NCBI RefSeq assembly: GCF_009834785.1
Contig: NZ_WUYX01000053.1
Location: 72,656-136,655, forward strand
Length of the DNA: 64,000 nt
Direction of reading: 5' to 3'
From: Natronorubrum halalkaliphilum
GTDB taxonomy: Archaea > Halobacteriota > Halobacteria > Halobacteriales > Natrialbaceae
Positions 54,654 to 62,852 of this stretch are shown piece by piece; position 1 is the stretch's first letter; the number at the start of each line of letters is the position of its first letter. The notes beneath the pieces were generated by a model. That model was given only the letters and a program-made list of their open reading frames with translations. It did not search any database and was not told the DNA's origin. The position numbers and the translations under genes are program-made.

Positions 54654-55346
54654 TCAGACACCGGTTTCAGCCGATTCGAAACCGCGAAGGACGCCCTGCC
54701 CGTCGGTAGAACCGATGTCGGGCAGCGTCGCCCGCTCGGGATGGGGCATCAGGACGGCGACGGTCTCCCGCTCGCCGAGGACGCCCGCGACGTTATGCTT
54801 CGAGCCGTTCGGGTTGACCGCCGGCCCCGTTTCACCGTCTTCGTCGCAGTACCGGAAGAGGACGCGATTGTCGTCCTCGAGCGCATCGAGTCGGTCGTCG
54901 TCGATCTCGTACCGTCCCTCCCCGTGGGCGATGGGTACCTCGATGACCTCGCCCTCGTCGTAGTGGGCCGTCCACGGTGTGTCGTCGCGCTCGACGCGGA
55001 GATAGACGTGTTCACACTGGAAGCGGGCGCTCCGATTGGTCGTGAACGCGCCCTCGGTGAGTCCGGACTCGCAGCCGACCTGTGCGCCGTTACAGACGCC
55101 GAGGACCGGCGTACCGTCGGCCGCAGCCTCGCGCACGTCGTCCATGATCGGTGCGCGGGCCGCCATCGCACCCGCACGGAGGTAGTCGCCGTAGGAGAAC
55201 CCGCCCGGAAGGACGACCCCCGTCGTTTCCTCGGGGAGGCCGTCTTCGTGCCAGACGATTTCGGCGTCGATACCGAGGTGCTCGAGCGCGCGCTCGGCGT
55301 CTCGATCGCAGTTCGAACCGCCGAACCTGATGATCGAAACGGTCAT
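54654..55346 (-). CDS. purQ: Phosphoribosylformylglycinamidine synthase, glutaminase subunit PurQ
   Basis: 230 residues. Class I glutamine amidotransferase that supplies ammonia to PurL in purine synthesis. Nucleophile Cys in VLGVCNGAQVG (about residue 85), catalytic His/Glu in LMPHPERA (about 200), N-terminal IIRFGGSNCDRDAERAL. It starts on the base after the purS stop (TAG then ATG), so the two are cotranslated. PurL is not in the window. Confidence 0.96.
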   Translation of the reverse strand: MTVSIIRFGGSNCDRDAERALEHLGIDAEIVWHEDGLPEETTGVVLPGGFSYGDYLRAGAMAARAPIMDDVREAAADGTPVLGVCNGAQVGCESGLTEGAFTTNRSARFQCEHVYLRVERDDTPWTAHYDEGEVIEVPIAHGEGRYEIDDDRLDALEDDNRVLFRYCDEDGETGPAVNPNGSKHNVAGVLGERETVAVLMPHPERATLPDIGSTDGQGVLRGFESAETGV

Positions 55347-55598
55347 CTATCGCTCGTCGACCTCCACGTCGTAATCGTGGATGGTCGGATTCGCCAGGAG
55401 CCGTTCTGCCATCTCGCTCGCGCGCTCGCTCGCGGCGTCGGCCGACTCGGCCTCGAGGTCGATTTCGAAGCGGTCGGCCGAGCGCAGATCCTCGAGTTCG
55501 AAGTCCAGACGCTCTAAGGCCTGTTTCGTGGTTTCGGCCTCCGGGTCCAGCACACCGTGTTTGAGTCGAACAGTCACCGTCGCGGTGTAGGCGGTCAT
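55347..55598 (-). CDS. purS: Phosphoribosylformylglycinamidine synthase subunit PurS
   Basis: 83 residues from ATG 55598. PurS dimers bridge PurL and PurQ. Family sequence: TATVTVRLKHGVLDPEAETTKQALERLDFELEDLRSADRFEIDLEAESADAASERASEMAERLLANPTIHDYDVEV. The start is fixed by family length and by a TATA-like CGTTTTTGAG about 27 nt upstream. Confidence 0.95.
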   Translation of the reverse strand: MTAYTATVTVRLKHGVLDPEAETTKQALERLDFELEDLRSADRFEIDLEAESADAASERASEMAERLLANPTIHDYDVEVDER

Positions 55599-55978
55599 CA
55601 ACTGATACCCCGTAACCGTGCTCAAAAACGCTTTCGCCTCGCGGCCGTGATACACGTTCGTGGATATCGTCGCCCCATTAGGCGGAAACCGGCGACTGAC
55701 GTCGTTGGAGTGCGCGTCAGCTACTCTACCTACAGCTATACTGCTCGAGAGAACATTGCCTCGAGCGTGGTGACGGTCGAGTGGTACAGTTGGACGAAGT
55801 AGTACTATTACAGACACCAACTCTCGGGAGATGTGGATTTACTAAAAGGAGCCATTCAAACGGCGCATTTTCATACTATGGGCCGGATGCGCGGATCGTT
55901 GCTCGACGGAAACGAGCAGAGAGACGATCCGGCCGATCTCGGCGGGTGGTTTTTGTGTTGATTCGTGGACAATAACCT
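55599..55978. other. Gene-free stretch between purS and the SHOCT gene
   Basis: Divergent intergenic region holding the purS promoter (minus strand CGTTTTTGAG, 55621-55630) on the left. AT-rich segments at about 55801-55880. No RNA gene or open frame that I can support. Confidence 0.55.
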
Positions 55979-56434
55979 ATGGCCGAGGAACGACCGGTGA
56001 TCCGCGTGTCCACACCGGCGGTAGCCGTCACCGTCGTCGCGCTTCTCGGAACGCTCGTTACGCTCGCGACCCTCCAGTCGCCGGTCGCCATTCTGCTGGT
56101 GATCTTCGGATTCATATTCGGCGACAACCTGCTCAGACACGTCACGACGGCGATCGACGACAATAGCGCCGAGTCGATGGCCGAGCGCGAATCGGCCGCG
56201 AAAGCGGAGCCGGGAGACCCAGAGGACGCCCTCGAGCGATTGCGCGTTCGATACGCCGACGGCGAACTCTCCGAAACGGAGTTCGAACGCCGACTCGAGG
56301 TGCTCCTCGAGACCGAGACGGTCGCGGATGTCGAACGATACCTCGAGGACGACGGCGACCGAGCGAACGGTCGCGAACGGAAGACCGAACCCGAACCCAA
56401 ACCGGACCGCGAACTCGAGCGATCCTCCGGGTGA
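55979..56434 (+). CDS. SHOCT domain membrane protein
   Basis: 151 residues. Two N-terminal membrane segments (about 12-30 and 34-50; AVAVTVVALLGTLVTLATL and PVAILLVIFGFIFG), then a linker and the SHOCT motif ALERLRVRYADGELSETEFERRLEVLLE (about 82-110), ending in a charged tail. SHOCT is a short oligomerisation motif common in haloarchaeal membrane proteins. Role unknown. Confidence 0.85.
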   Translation: MAEERPVIRVSTPAVAVTVVALLGTLVTLATLQSPVAILLVIFGFIFGDNLLRHVTTAIDDNSAESMAERESAAKAEPGDPEDALERLRVRYADGELSETEFERRLEVLLETETVADVERYLEDDGDRANGRERKTEPEPKPDRELERSSG

Positions 56435-56521
56435 GCACGGGGATGCAGACGGACTGCTGGACCGAGTTACAGCACGCGCAGAGCGGCCGCGGGGCCACCG
56501 GAACTGACGACGGCAGCCGTC

Positions 56522-58237
56522 TCAGACCAGGAGCCGTCCGACCCACGCGATCACGAGCGCGAAGCCGATTGCAGCGCCGACCTGTCGGGCGAGCATCGCC
56601 GCGACGAATCGGACCGAAACCTCCCGTGCGACCGTGATCGCGGTGACGAGACACGGGAGTAACACGCCGGCGAGGTAGACCGCCACGAGCACGTCGACGG
56701 GCGAGAGGACGGCCAGTCCCACCGTCTCCGCAGTCAGCAGCGCGATGCCGTCCTTTCGAATCGCCGCGAAGACGATCGGAAGCGCCGCCTCGGTCGGCAG
56801 GGCAAACGCGGTCATCGCCGGCTCGAGGACGGACCCGAATCGGTCGAGGAGACCGACGTACTCGAGCAGCGCGGCGGCGATACAGATCCCGACGAAGATG
56901 GGCAGTGCGGTCGTGACAAAACTCGCGATCGAACTGCGGGCCTCGCGCCAGATCGCGCTCGGACGGGGCCACTCGAGGAAGCTCCGACGATCGACGGCGA
57001 GATCGGTCGTTCGCGCGTTCGCCGGCGCGATTACCCTGACGTAGAGGAGCGTCGTCGCGACGAGGATCGCGAGGTACGGAACGACGAGCCAGGCCATTCC
57101 TACCGCCGCGAAGACGGCGAGAGTGGCGGGGAACTGGTAGGAACATGCCGAACCGAACGAAATCGCCGAGATGGTGGTACACCGGGTACAGTCCGAACAC
57201 CCCCGCGTGCTCGTCACCGCCGGCACGTTACAGCCAAAGCCCATGACGACCCGAACGAGGTCTCGGCCGGTGAGTCCGACCCGGCGCATGAGCGGATGGA
57301 GCGCCGTCGTCACACACATCGTGAGGCCGCTCGCCGAGTACGCACCCATGAAGAGCGCGAAGATGAGCATCGTCGGGAGCGCCCAGACGAACAGAAACGG
57401 CCCCATCGAGAGCAGGCCGTAGTCGCCGCCGAGTACGGCCGCGAGCGGCCCCGGTAGTGTTTCGGCCCAGGCGACCGCGGGCTCGAGTGCGCTGCCCACG
57501 AGCGGGTCGAGTTCCCCGGCTACGGTATTGGCGAACCAGACGGCGACGGCTGCGGGTGCCAGCAAGACGAGCGCGCTTACGACCGGGCCGAGCAACGGGT
57601 GCTCGAAGATTCGCACGGGCGGTTCGATCGTCCACCCGGCCCGGACTGCGGTCCCGCCCGGGAATTCGTCCGCGTGGTGCAGTGCCTCGAGGATTCCCCG
57701 TCCGTCGGTGACCGGGGGCTGGCCGGCGGCGGGCGTGCCCTCGGCCGGTCCATCGTCGGCTGACCTGCCCCCTCGAGCGCCGCCGTCCGTCGCGACGCAG
57801 GAGAGCCGCCGTGCATCGACCGGTAACACGGGAACGCCGAGGTCACCCTCGAGAGCGGTGATCACGCTCGTCGCACCGTCGGTAGCCCGCACCTTGTCCC
57901 AGTGGGTGACGATCACCGCACCGAGTCGCCCCTGGACGAGGGGCAAGAGGTCGGCGAGTTCCCGGTCGAGGTCGGTCGCGGAGACGACCAGGGCAACGGT
58001 CTCCGCGCGCTCGAGGGACGCAAGCGCCTCGCGCGTCGTCTCGGTGTCCGCTTCGAGGGTGATCCCGGGTGTATCGATCACCTCGAGGTCGTCGGTCCGG
58101 TACCGTTCGCTCGCAACCGTCGAACCGCCGACGTTCGCGTCGGCCGGGATTGCGCCGGTGAGCCCGGCTGCGAGCGCCGATTTGCCGACGCTCTCTTTCC
58201 CGACCAGAACGACGCGGTCCCGGTTCGTCCGGCTCAT
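56522..58237 (-). CDS. FeoB-like ferrous iron/metal transporter
   Basis: 571 residues. N-terminal G domain with G1 GKESVGKS (13-20), G3 DTPG and G4 THWDK, then an Asp/Gly-rich region and eight to ten membrane segments including the two Gate motifs. The first Gate, MGFGCNVPAVTSTRGCSDC, carries the conserved GxGCxVP; the cluster GCSDCTRCTT just after it is unusual. FeoB imports Fe(II), but the short form (typical FeoB is 650-770) may carry another metal. Symbol omitted for that reason. Convergent with the SHOCT gene and divergent from the decayed cobW. Confidence 0.82.
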   Translation of the reverse strand: MSRTNRDRVVLVGKESVGKSALAAGLTGAIPADANVGGSTVASERYRTDDLEVIDTPGITLEADTETTREALASLERAETVALVVSATDLDRELADLLPLVQGRLGAVIVTHWDKVRATDGATSVITALEGDLGVPVLPVDARRLSCVATDGGARGGRSADDGPAEGTPAAGQPPVTDGRGILEALHHADEFPGGTAVRAGWTIEPPVRIFEHPLLGPVVSALVLLAPAAVAVWFANTVAGELDPLVGSALEPAVAWAETLPGPLAAVLGGDYGLLSMGPFLFVWALPTMLIFALFMGAYSASGLTMCVTTALHPLMRRVGLTGRDLVRVVMGFGCNVPAVTSTRGCSDCTRCTTISAISFGSACSYQFPATLAVFAAVGMAWLVVPYLAILVATTLLYVRVIAPANARTTDLAVDRRSFLEWPRPSAIWREARSSIASFVTTALPIFVGICIAAALLEYVGLLDRFGSVLEPAMTAFALPTEAALPIVFAAIRKDGIALLTAETVGLAVLSPVDVLVAVYLAGVLLPCLVTAITVAREVSVRFVAAMLARQVGAAIGFALVIAWVGRLLV

Positions 58238-58340
58238 GCGGGACGAATCACTCCTCGTGGCACGGCTGTGGAGTGAGTCGCGGCGAGAACGGGGAGATCT
58301 GAGTCTCAGATCATATTCGAGAAAACCGTCTCGCCGCCAT

Positions 58341-58403
58341 ATTAATAATGTTGCTAGTTCGAATAATAACTTCTATTACTGTGGTGGAGGTATTGTTAAT
58401 CAG
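58341..58403 (+). promoter_or_regulatory. AT-rich promoter/operator region of the decayed cobW
   Basis: Contains ATTAATAATG, GAATAATAAC and a TATA-like TCTATTAC (58372-58379, about 28 nt upstream of ATG 58404). The upstream repeats are candidates for a metal-responsive repressor site (Fur/Zur/DtxR class), which is inference. The related TATTAATAAT also lies before the flavoprotein at 60784. Confidence 0.4.
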
Positions 58404-58822
58404 ATGCCCGACAACTCGATTCCCGTCACAGTACTGTCCGGTATCCTCGGCGCCGGCGAGACGACCGTTTGCAACGTCCTGTGCGAGAGCGACGACCGCG
58501 ACCTGCCCGTGCTCGTCAACGACACGGGCGAGGTGAACGTTGGCGAGATTCCGGAGGAATCTCGAGAAGACGAACGGGGAGTGAAGCGACCCGTGAGCCG
58601 CGCCGAACTCGCCCGCGAGCAGCAGTTCGACGGAATCGCCGTCGAGTCCACCGGCATCGCCGAACCGCTTCCCGTCGCCCAGAGGCTCACGCTCGGATTC
58701 GACTCTGCAAGGACACGGAAGAAACCGAAGCAGAGGCGTGGACAGAGCCAGAGTCAGTACCCGCTGACCAGCACAACCACGCGGAGGAACTCGGTATTGC
58801 GGACTGACGCGAGCCTACGATG
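58404..58822 (+). pseudogene. Decayed CobW-type GTPase (zinc/cobalt metallochaperone family)
   Basis: Starts MPDNSIPVTVLSGILGAGET at 58404. The Walker A of CobW is GxGKTT, but here it reads GAGETT (Lys to Glu). The CxCC metal motif region is missing: VLVNDTGEVNV jumps within about 35 residues to VESTGIAEPLPVAQ, which in intact homologues is more than 60 residues away. A frameshift near 58715 moves the homologous C-terminal part (ADQHNHAEELGIAD) to another frame, ending at 58807. The reading frame itself continues to 58823 with unrelated residues. It is probably a relic of a zinc-limitation CobW; GTPase function should be lost. Confidence 0.75.
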
Positions 58823-59041
58823 ACCGAACGAAACACCAAACCCGATGCAGACCAGCCGGCGACCCCCGACCCACAGTCGGCAGACGGCGATATCTCGCCG
58901 TGTTATCAGGCCTACCTCGAGCGCAACAACCACCGGCCGGATAGCTGTACCATCTACTCGGCGGTCACCGCAGGCACTATCGAAGAGACGTGGATCAAAG
59001 CTTACGGGTCGGCGTTCGTCTCTCGAGACGAGATGCGCTGA
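58820..59041 (+). CDS. DUF7511-like small protein
   Basis: 73 residues. C-terminal part RPDSCTIYSAVTAGTIEETWIKAYGSAFVSRDEMR resembles a small haloarchaeal family (DUF7511 as I recall it, with PDxCTIY and the SxxxMR end). It directly overlaps the end of the cobW relic (ATG 58820), so it was probably cotranscribed with the intact gene. Function unknown. Confidence 0.7.
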   Translation: MTERNTKPDADQPATPDPQSADGDISPCYQAYLERNNHRPDSCTIYSAVTAGTIEETWIKAYGSAFVSRDEMR

Positions 59042-59206
59042 CGAGACCGGCATCGAAACGCCCCGCGCGCCGAACGAGACAACTCGAGCAGCAATCGACC
59101 GTCCATCACACGGAGCGAGACGAGGCTATCGACCGTCTCGCGTCGCCGGGCGGCCGACCTCGACCGACCCAATCCGAACCTTGATGCCGGCGATAGCTCG
59201 GTTGTG

Positions 59207-59216
59207 CTTTTTATCC
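59207..59216 (+). promoter_or_regulatory. TATA box of the C2H2 zinc finger gene
   Basis: CTTTTTATCC with centre 29 nt upstream of ATG 59241; sets the start for the 50-residue protein. Confidence 0.55.
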
Positions 59217-59240
59217 CTGCTCGTCGGTAGTCGATCCCGT

Positions 59241-59393
59241 ATGTCCTACAGCTGTTCGAACTGCGACGAGTCGTTCCAGTCCGCGGCGGGCGTCACCCAA
59301 CACGTCGCGTTGCATCACAACACCTGTGCCGTCTGTGACGACTCGTTCGACCAGACCGACGACTTACGCGAACACGTCCACACGACACACTGA
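59241..59393 (+). CDS. Tandem C2H2 zinc finger protein (50 aa)
   Basis: Two classical C2H2 fingers back to back: YSCSNCDESFQSAAGVTQHV with ALHH, then CAVCDDSFDQTDDLREHVHTTH. Each has CxxC, the aromatic/Leu core and HxxxH or HxxxxH. The start is set by the TATA box at 59207. Such minimal C2H2 proteins occur in haloarchaea, but their DNA, RNA or protein targets are unknown. It is nested among metal-related genes; it may simply bind zinc. Confidence 0.82.
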   Translation: MSYSCSNCDESFQSAAGVTQHVALHHNTCAVCDDSFDQTDDLREHVHTTH

Positions 59394-59446
59394 GAAACCC
59401 CGGAGCCACCCCGTTGTCTTTTTTTGACGCGAGGATAGCTCACAAC

Positions 59447-60784
59447 TCAACAGTCACAGTAGTCGGGGTCACAGCACTCGAGGTCCTCGAGAAACATCTG
59501 CTTCTCTCGATAGGCCTCGAGCGGCCCGGTATCGACGCCGAGCCGGTCGCCGATGGTTTCGGCGACGACGGCGAACCGTTGCCGGAACTTGTAGATGAAG
59601 CAAAACTTCTGGCCGTCGTGGGCGACCTGCGGTCCGGTAAGGAAGAGGCCGGGAGTCTCGGTCGATTCGTCTCGATCGGTCAGCTCCGGGGATCCGTTCC
59701 TCTCCATATCCTCCTCTTCGTCCCCCTCCCCACTTCCATAGTCGAACAGGTCTTCGACGAGTGCGAGGCTGCCGTCGAATCCGGTCGCCAGCAGCGGCGG
59801 AGCGCGGGAACGAAACCAGTCGCCCGCGGTCGTTCGGACGACGTAGCCGTCGTCGTCGGTTCTGACCGGCCCCGTTTGCGTGCGATCGATCGCGTCAGCC
59901 CGAGCGCCGGTGACGAGATCGAGTGCCCGACCGTCGGTCAGCGCCGCCTCGAGTCGCTCGCTCGTCCGCGGCGAAAGCACCTCGCTCGGATCCGGGCTGC
60001 GATACTGCCACGGACCGTCGTCGTCGAGAACCGTGACCGAACACCCGGCGTCGACGAGCCCCAGCGCCGCGTCGATCCCGCTCTCCGCGCCGCCGACGAT
60101 GACGATATCGTCGGTGATGGGGCCGGCGGCACCCGCACCGTCGGCCGCGACGCGTTGTCGCCCGGACCGATCCGGTTCGGTGGTGGACGGCGACTCGGCG
60201 GCGTCGCCGGAGCGGTCGGCCGACCACCGCTCGGCGTAGGCCGCCCACGAGTCGACGGTCGAAACGTGGACCGCGTGCTCCGCGCCGGGAATCGAGCCGT
60301 TCGACGGGTAGCCGTACTGGCCCGCCGCCCAGACGACGTACTCGGACTCGATGGGGCCCTCGGTCGTCTCGAGCGTAAATCGACTGGTATCGGGTTCGAC
60401 GTCACGGCTCGGATCCGGCGAGGCGCTTCGGTTAGGGACGACGCGGTCGACCTCGATCCCGGCGTGGATCGGGAGGTCGTGAAACGCCGCGACTGCCTCG
60501 AGGTAGTCGGCGTACTGGTCGCCGGTCGGATGCTCGCAGTCGAGTGCGAGCGCCGGCGACGTATCGAGCGTGATCGCGTTCAGATCGCGCACTCCGAAGG
60601 CGTTGGCGGGGAACGACGGGGTCAGGAGCCGCATTTCCTCGGGCCACTGCCGAAAGGAAGCGCCGATGCAATCGCGTTCGAGGACGACGAACTCGACGTC
60701 GATGGCCTCGAGTGCGACCGCGGTTCCGATGCCTGCAGGTCCGGCACCGATGATCGCGACGTCGGGCGTCGTGGGAAGGGTCAT
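59447..60784 (-). CDS. FAD-dependent NAD(P) oxidoreductase with Cys-rich C-terminal tail
   Basis: 445 residues. FAD-binding GxGxxG in IIGAGPAGIGTAVALEA (11-26), FAD/NADP region IVIVGGAESGIDAALGLVDAG (about 227-247) and an ATGFD-type loop (LLATGFDGSLA). Resembles the flavoprotein monooxygenase/thioredoxin reductase-like group. The last nine residues, CCDPDYCDC, are an unusual metal- or thiol-binding tail. An acidic insertion (SGEGDEEEDMERN) is present near 360. It lies convergent to the C2H2 gene in the metal-related block. Substrate unknown. Confidence 0.75.
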   Translation of the reverse strand: MTLPTTPDVAIIGAGPAGIGTAVALEAIDVEFVVLERDCIGASFRQWPEEMRLLTPSFPANAFGVRDLNAITLDTSPALALDCEHPTGDQYADYLEAVAAFHDLPIHAGIEVDRVVPNRSASPDPSRDVEPDTSRFTLETTEGPIESEYVVWAAGQYGYPSNGSIPGAEHAVHVSTVDSWAAYAERWSADRSGDAAESPSTTEPDRSGRQRVAADGAGAAGPITDDIVIVGGAESGIDAALGLVDAGCSVTVLDDDGPWQYRSPDPSEVLSPRTSERLEAALTDGRALDLVTGARADAIDRTQTGPVRTDDDGYVVRTTAGDWFRSRAPPLLATGFDGSLALVEDLFDYGSGEGDEEEDMERNGSPELTDRDESTETPGLFLTGPQVAHDGQKFCFIYKFRQRFAVVAETIGDRLGVDTGPLEAYREKQMFLEDLECCDPDYCDC

Positions 60785-60810
60785 ACGCTACTAGTAAGTC
60801 TCCTCTCCGT

Positions 60811-60822
60811 ATTAATAATTCT
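60811..60822 (-). promoter_or_regulatory. AT-rich promoter of the flavoprotein gene
   Basis: Minus strand AATTATTAAT at about 28-38 nt upstream of ATG 60784. The same ATTAATAAT string occurs in the decayed cobW promoter (58341), suggesting shared regulation. Confidence 0.45.
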
Positions 60823-60960
60823 TGGTTAGATGTTGCCAACTGTTCGTAAATAGCTACCACCCAATAGTAGTCTCTCGTTCGCAGGAACATCTACAGAAAG
60901 CAGGACTTTTGACCACACGTAGACTGAATTCCGTAGTGATGGAACGCATTTCGCTCGAGC

Positions 60961-60968
60961 GGAGGTGG
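60961..60968 (+). promoter_or_regulatory. Shine-Dalgarno sequence of purU
   Basis: GGAGGTGG, 5 nt from ATG 60974. Strong SD sites are a minority in this window; this one selects ATG 60974 over the in-frame GTG 60965, which overlaps it. Confidence 0.65.
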
Positions 60969-60973
60969 TTGCG

Positions 60974-61924
60974 ATGACGACTGACATAACCGAAATCACC
61001 GTAATCGGAGACGACGACACCGGGCTGGTCGCCAACGTGACCAGCCTCCTGTTCGAGCGCGGAATCAATATTGAAGACCTCGATCAGGCAGTTCGGGACG
61101 GCGTCTTCCGGATGTACCTCGCCGTCGACACCTCGGAGATGGTCTGTACGGAGGAAACCCTCCGACAGGACCTCAACGACCTCGGCGACGACCTCGGGCT
61201 CGACGTCCAGGTCCGGTTCCCCGCCGACCGGGAGACACAGCAGATCGCCGTCCTCGTCACGAAAGAGAGCCACTGTCTGGAGGCGCTGTTCGAGGCGTGG
61301 GCTAACGACGAACTCGGTGCCGACATCGGCGTGGTGATCGGCAACCACGACGACCTCCAGCCGTTGGCCGAACACTACGACGTGCCGTTCCACGACATCG
61401 GCGACGAAGGCGGCCAGCAAAACGAGGACGAACTCCTCGAACTCCTCGCCGACTACGACGTCGATCTGATCGTGCTGGCGCGATACATGCGCATTCTCAG
61501 CCCGAACGTCGTCTTCCGCTACGAGGATCGCATCATCAACGTTCACCCGTCGCTGCTGCCCGCCTTCCCCGGCGCGGAAGCCTACCGGCAAGCGATCGAG
61601 GAAGGGGTGCGCGTAGCCGGTGTCACCGCACACTACGTCACGACCGACCTCGATCAGGGGCCGATCATCTCCCAGCGAGCGTTCGACGTACCGGACGACG
61701 CTGACCTCGACGAGATGAAACGCCGGGGCCAGCCCCTGGAGGCCGACGCCCTGCTCGAGGCGGTCAAGCTTCACCTGAACGGCGACATCTCGGTCCACCG
61801 CGGTCGAACGTCGGTCCGAGAGAACGCCACGCAGTATCAGCTCGGTCTCCCCGAAGAAATCGACGAGTTCACGCCCGATCGGCCGGTCGACGGGATCGGC
61901 AGTGTGGTCGCCAAGGATCGGTAG
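60974..61924 (+). CDS. purU: Formyltetrahydrofolate deformylase
   Basis: 316 residues. N-terminal ACT domains (about 1-85, ITVIGDDDTGLVANVTSLLFERGINIEDLDQAV) and a formyltransferase-fold domain (about 90-290) with the catalytic region VLARYMRILSP, NVHPSLLPAFPGAEAYRQAIEEGV and GVTAHYVTTDLDQGPII. The reaction is 10-formyl-THF to THF plus formate, which can feed formate-dependent purine steps. The ACT domain would sense glycine or methionine. A strong SD sequence precedes it. Confidence 0.93.
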   Translation: MTTDITEITVIGDDDTGLVANVTSLLFERGINIEDLDQAVRDGVFRMYLAVDTSEMVCTEETLRQDLNDLGDDLGLDVQVRFPADRETQQIAVLVTKESHCLEALFEAWANDELGADIGVVIGNHDDLQPLAEHYDVPFHDIGDEGGQQNEDELLELLADYDVDLIVLARYMRILSPNVVFRYEDRIINVHPSLLPAFPGAEAYRQAIEEGVRVAGVTAHYVTTDLDQGPIISQRAFDVPDDADLDEMKRRGQPLEADALLEAVKLHLNGDISVHRGRTSVRENATQYQLGLPEEIDEFTPDRPVDGIGSVVAKDR

Positions 61925-62108
61925 CGGTCGGGAGTCTTCGATTCCCGCCATCACGGACCGCGTCGTTTCCGAACGTCCTCGAAGCGCTCAGTTCGTTTCC
62001 CCGCAGAGACGGCGAACCGCGGCCCGACGGGACGACGGTACTGTCCGTCAGGAACGGGCGACCGTCTACGGACGAGAGCAGGTTGCGGACCACTACGTCC
62101 GCGGTACG

Positions 62109-62558
62109 TCACGTATCCATTCGAACGGTCACGACGGGGACCGGACTCCTGCGCACGACTTTTTCCGCGACGCTCCCCATCACCAGCCTGCCCGCTCCGG
62201 ACCGCCCGTGGGTCCCCATGACGATCGCGTCGATTTCCTCGTCCGCGGCGTACTCGAGGATCTCCACGTCGGGCTTGCCGTACTCGATGGCCTCGACTGT
62301 CTCGAGGTCGTGCTCCGCGGCCAGTTCGACGACCTCGTCGATAGCCTCCTGTCCTTCCGTTTTCTGTGCGTCCACGACCTCTCCGTGTTCGGCTGACGCC
62401 GGTTCCGGACCTGCGGTAAATCCTCCCAGCGGGATGGGTTCGACGGCGTACACGGCGTGGACCGTCGCGCCGTGTTCGGCCGCCAGTTCGACTCCTTTCT
62501 TCGCGGCGTTTCGTGCCGGTTCGCTCCCGTCCGTCGGAATCAGGATTCGCTCGAACAT
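62109..62558 (-). CDS. Universal stress protein (UspA family)
   Basis: 149 residues from ATG 62558. Typical fold and ATP-binding motif MGTHGRSGAGRLVMGSVAEKVVRRSPVPVV (about 115-145), with MFERILIPTDGSEPA at the N-terminus. Role in stress adaptation is a family-level statement. A TATA-like ATATAGATATATGG (about 62586-62599) and an 11-bp palindrome precede it. Confidence 0.92.
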   Translation of the reverse strand: MFERILIPTDGSEPARNAAKKGVELAAEHGATVHAVYAVEPIPLGGFTAGPEPASAEHGEVVDAQKTEGQEAIDEVVELAAEHDLETVEAIEYGKPDVEILEYAADEEIDAIVMGTHGRSGAGRLVMGSVAEKVVRRSPVPVVTVRMDT

Positions 62559-62605
62559 AGTAGGATTACCAATGCTACGAGTTACCATATATCTATATTC
62601 GGTTC

Positions 62606-62616
62606 CCAATTATTGG
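62606..62616. promoter_or_regulatory. Short palindrome upstream of the usp gene
   Basis: CCAATTATTGG, an 11-bp perfect palindrome just upstream of the TATA-like element of the usp gene. Possible operator; could also arise by chance in this AT-rich stretch. Confidence 0.3.
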
Positions 62617-62681
62617 TACTACAACGCTTTGTCCGGGAGATTGAAACAAATCACTGCTATCTTTCAGCAGGGAAAGGGGCG

Positions 62682-62852
62682 TCAGGCTGTATTCGTCGTC
62701 TCCCAGACCTCGAGACAGTCGTCGCTACAGAAGTACTCGTACGCCGCTTCTCCCTCCTCGAGTGACGTCACGACGCGTTGGTCGGAAGACGATGCGACGA
62801 GTTCGCCACAGCTTCCACACGCCGGGGAATCCTCGTCAGTCGAATCAACCAT
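62682..62852 (-). CDS. Small zinc-binding protein (56 aa, DUF7576-like)
   Basis: Starts ATG 62852. MVDSTDEDSPACGSCGELV has a CxxC, later YFCSDDCLEVW has a second CxxxC. This four-Cys pattern is that of a haloarchaeal small zinc protein resembling DUF7576. Function unknown. Not linked in an operon with the usp gene (124 nt apart). Confidence 0.75.
   Translation of the reverse strand: MVDSTDEDSPACGSCGELVASSSDQRVVTSLEEGEAAYEYFCSDDCLEVWETTNTA

Noticed and set aside
56448-56480. ACGGACTGCTGG...GTTACAGCACG resembling a family 2 MITE end
   Set aside because: Only a short imperfect match; too weak to call an element.
60854-61954. 366-codon minus frame opposite purU
   Set aside because: Shadow of purU, which has an SD site and conserved motifs.
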